Assembly: GCF_017347605.1 (NCBI RefSeq)
Contig: NZ_AP024484.1
Span: forward strand, 1,889,501-1,953,500
Source: Prevotella herbatica
GTDB lineage: Bacteria > Bacteroidota > Bacteroidia > Bacteroidales > Bacteroidaceae
Length of the DNA stretch: 64,000 nt
Reading direction: 5' to 3'
Shown: positions 62,178-64,000 of the stretch, in pieces
Numbering within the stretch: the first letter of the stretch is position 1
Layout: every line of letters begins with the position of its first letter
Notes under the pieces: model-generated
Seen by the model: only the letters and a program-made list of their open reading frames with translations
Databases searched by the model: none
What the model was told of the DNA's origin: nothing
Made by a program: the position numbers and the translations under genes

Positions 62178-63494
62178 TTAAAGCAGTTCAGGTAACTGGA
62201 ATAGTTTTATTCCGTTTGATCCCTTGATGAGTATGTAATATCCTTCTGGGCGTTTAATTGCGATTTCTTCTTTCACTTCTTCAACATTATTGAACTTGCG
62301 GTAGTCTGTATTTGTTTTTCCGAATTCTTCACCAACAAGCCAAATCTCTTTGAATCCGTATTCCTTAAGTTGGTCTACTACTTTCTGATGCTCTGCATCC
62401 GAAACCTCGCCAAGTTCACGCATATCGCCAAGGATAGCCATCTTCTTGTCAACATCCATCACTTTGAAATTCTCTATTGCGGCAGACATACTAGATGGAT
62501 TGGCATTATAAGCGTCAACAATCAGCTTGTTGAACTTCGTAACATCAAGTTGACTTCTGTTATTGTCTGGAGTATAACCTTCCAATGCGCTGTTTATCTT
62601 CTCGGCTTCCACCCCAAAATGAAGACCTATTGTTATCGCAGCTAGCATGTTATCCATGTTGTAAGCACCAATAAGATGAGTTTGTACCTCGTAGGTCTTT
62701 GCTTTAGAATCAGTAGATGAAAGGTCAGTCCAGCTGAATTTCAAAAATGGCGCACAACTAATGACCTCACCCATAACATTGGCATCGTCAGTCTGCCCAT
62801 AAGTTACAATACGGCTTAGTTCTCTTTTCTGTGCCATATCTACCAAGTCGTCATTGCTCTCGTTGAGAAACAATAAACAATCATGCGCTTTAAGAAAATC
62901 GTACAGCTCTCCCTTTGTTGACTTTACACCTTCAAAACTTCCAAACCCAAGCAAATGGGCACGACCTACATTGGTAATCATTCCACATGTAGGTTCTACA
63001 TATTCAACAAGTTTCTTTATATCTCCAGGATGGCTTGCGCCCATTTCTACAACTGCAATATCGTTATTTTTGTCAAGGCGCAGCAAAGTCTTTGGTACGC
63101 CTACATCGTTATTGAAGTTGCCTTCTGTGTGCATGACATTATATTTTGTAGACAAAACAGCAGATACTAGCTCTTTAGTCGTTGTCTTACCGTTTGTACC
63201 AGTAATTCCAATAACGGGAATATCAAAATGTCTTCTGTGTTCTCTTGCTATTTCTTTGAAAGTTGTGAGACAGTCGTCTACGAGAATTATATTGTCGTTT
63301 CCATCCACAGCATATTCTTTTTCGTCTATGATGGCATAAGAACATCCCTTCTCAAGAGCAGCCTTGGCAAACTTGTTTCCGTTGAAAGACTCACCCTTCA
63401 ATGCGATGAAAATACTGTCTTTAGGACAATCCCTACTATCAGTAGTAATACAAGGATGCTGCTGGTAGATTTTGTACAATTCTTTTATATCCAT
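62178..63494 (-). CDS. murF: UDP-N-acetylmuramoyl-tripeptide--D-alanyl-D-alanine ligase
   Basis: A 438-aa Mur ligase that adds D-Ala-D-Ala to finish the UDP-MurNAc pentapeptide. The N-terminal domain has TDSRDCPKDSIFIALKGESF, the P-loop is [20 protein letters not shown], and AVVEMGASHPGDIK and DAYNANPSSM are MurF-specific motifs. In this genome it stands apart from the dcw cluster (which ends 23 kb away), as is usual in Bacteroidetes. Its -7 box TAACTTTG lies at 63520-63527. The frameshifted barrel gene begins 12 bp downstream. Confidence 0.96.
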   Translation of the reverse strand: MDIKELYKIYQQHPCITTDSRDCPKDSIFIALKGESFNGNKFAKAALEKGCSYAIIDEKEYAVDGNDNIILVDDCLTTFKEIAREHRRHFDIPVIGITGTNGKTTTKELVSAVLSTKYNVMHTEGNFNNDVGVPKTLLRLDKNNDIAVVEMGASHPGDIKKLVEYVEPTCGMITNVGRAHLLGFGSFEGVKSTKGELYDFLKAHDCLLFLNESNDDLVDMAQKRELSRIVTYGQTDDANVMGEVISCAPFLKFSWTDLSSTDSKAKTYEVQTHLIGAYNMDNMLAAITIGLHFGVEAEKINSALEGYTPDNNRSQLDVTKFNKLIVDAYNANPSSMSAAIENFKVMDVDKKMAILGDMRELGEVSDAEHQKVVDQLKEYGFKEIWLVGEEFGKTNTDYRKFNNVEEVKEEIAIKRPEGYYILIKGSNGIKLFQLPELL

Positions 63495-63519
63495 GTCGTA
63501 TAAATTTCTTTAATGATTG

Positions 63520-63527
63520 CAAAGTTA
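63520..63527 (-). promoter_or_regulatory. -7 element of murF
   Basis: TAACTTTG on the minus strand; the start near 63514 leaves a leader of about 20 nt. No exact -33. Confidence 0.45.
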
Positions 63528-63588
63528 CATTTTTTTCTTTTAAGATGAATAATCTGTTAATTATTTATTGCTAATATTGGAATTTTAA

Positions 63589-63620
63589 TTTGGATAATAG
63601 TCAAAAATATGATAACTTTG
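63589..63620 (+). promoter_or_regulatory. Promoter of folP
   Basis: TTTG (63589-63592) and TAACTTTG (63613-63620), 20 bp apart. The predicted start around 63625-63628 coincides with the folP ATG at 63627. Confidence 0.6.
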
Positions 63621-63626
63621 CATGGT

Positions 63627-64000
63627 ATGAAACATATAGACTATACAATTAATGTTCGTGGAAGGTTGATAGACCTTTCGGCTCCCAAAGTAATGGGAAT
63701 ACTGAACTGCACACCTGACAGTTTTTATGTAGGAAGCAGGAAGCAGACTGAGCGTGAAATTCTGGAAAGATCCACTCAGATTGTGGAGCAGGGCGGTGAC
63801 ATTATTGATATAGGAGCATTCTCTACACGCCCTGGCGCAAAGGAGGTGAGTGAGGAAGATGAGACTGAAAGACTGAGATATGCACTTGGTATCGTAAGGC
63901 ATGAATATCCTGATATCCCAATTTCTGTTGATACTTACCGCCCACTTGTTGCAAGAAAGTGTATATCTGAATGGGGTGCTGATATAATAAACGATGTAAG
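63627..64000 (+). CDS. folP: Dihydropteroate synthase, N-terminal part (cut by window edge)
   Basis: The frame opens with ATG at 63627 (MKHIDYTINVRGRLIDL) and runs off the right edge after 124 codons. KVMGILNCTPDSFY and GGDIIDIGAFSTRPGA are the two pterin/sulfonamide-site motifs of dihydropteroate synthase, followed by ISVDTYRP. The enzyme joins p-aminobenzoate to dihydropterin pyrophosphate in folate synthesis. A two-codon ORF (ATGGTATGA from 63622) overlaps the start codon, and the promoter leaves little or no leader. Confidence 0.93.
   Translation, partial: MKHIDYTINVRGRLIDLSAPKVMGILNCTPDSFYVGSRKQTEREILERSTQIVEQGGDIIDIGAFSTRPGAKEVSEEDETERLRYALGIVRHEYPDIPISVDTYRPLVARKCISEWGADIINDV

Overview
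The window comes from a Prevotella-like member of the Bacteroidota. The evidence is a hybrid two-component regulator beside a xylan-utilisation operon, DUF5687/ABC, DUF3109, DUF4292 and FtsL-like genes of Bacteroidetes type, a dcw cluster in the Bacteroidetes order (mraZ-rsmH-ftsL-ftsI-murE-mraY-murD-ftsW-murG-murC-ftsQ-ftsA-ftsZ), the near absence of Shine-Dalgarno sequences, and many promoters fitting TTTG-N17-20-TAnnTTTG. The protein content looks like a gut or rumen xylan degrader. No species name can be given from the sequence alone.

Layout. 1-5.8 kb: xylan locus, with the N-terminal part of a hybrid sensor (minus strand, cut by the window edge) diverging from an operon of GDSL esterase, GPH symporter, GH10 xylanase and cytoplasmic GH43 enzyme. 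5.9-8.0 kb: ABC exporter pair. 8.1-10.4 kb: secreted GH3 enzyme, convergent. 10.8-11.8 kb: small membrane-protein cassette (CD225/dispanin-like, DUF2752, TM2). 12.0-13.05 kb: first copy of a 1.05-kb palindromic repeat. 13-16.4 kb: gpmI-ung-DUF3109 with a divergent small gene. 16.4-20.6 kb: GH95, a stand-alone rhamnosidase N-domain protein and an AraC regulator. 20.7-24.1 kb: gyrB, rpsT, tRNA-Glu, recO. 24.2-40.2 kb: the dcw cluster. 40.4-42.2 kb: probable glycine-lipid acyltransferases. 42.4-43.46 kb: repeat copy 2 (inverted relative to copy 1). 43.5-50.9 kb: C1 peptidase, dgt, dut, TPR protein, DUF4292 lipoprotein, EnvC-like factor. 50.9-55.7 kb: M20 deacylase, acyl-CoA synthetase, prfB, a 49-aa membrane peptide, CYTH protein. 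55.6-59.7 kb: VanZ, two NSS transporters, HhH protein. 59.7-60.8 kb: repeat copy 3. 61-64 kb: tRNA-Pro, tRNA-Phe, a frameshifted beta-barrel gene, murF, and the start of folP.

The most unusual content is the three-copy repeat family. Each copy is about 1.05 kb, lacks a credible coding sequence and lies between convergently transcribed genes. Each is a giant imperfect palindrome. Its core of 335-336 bp is bounded by inverted 15-bp boxes and carries an array of four 22-bp units (two helical turns). One arm carries an extra block of about 250 bp with a conserved promoter-like signature. In copy 3 the two arms share sequence differences that set them apart from the other copies. I do not recognise this family.

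Other points of interest: a three-repeat MraZ-box-like operator at the mraZ promoter, several genes whose promoter leaves almost no 5' leader, a one-base frameshift in an outer-membrane beta-barrel gene, and an EnvC-like factor whose LytM domain lacks metal ligands.
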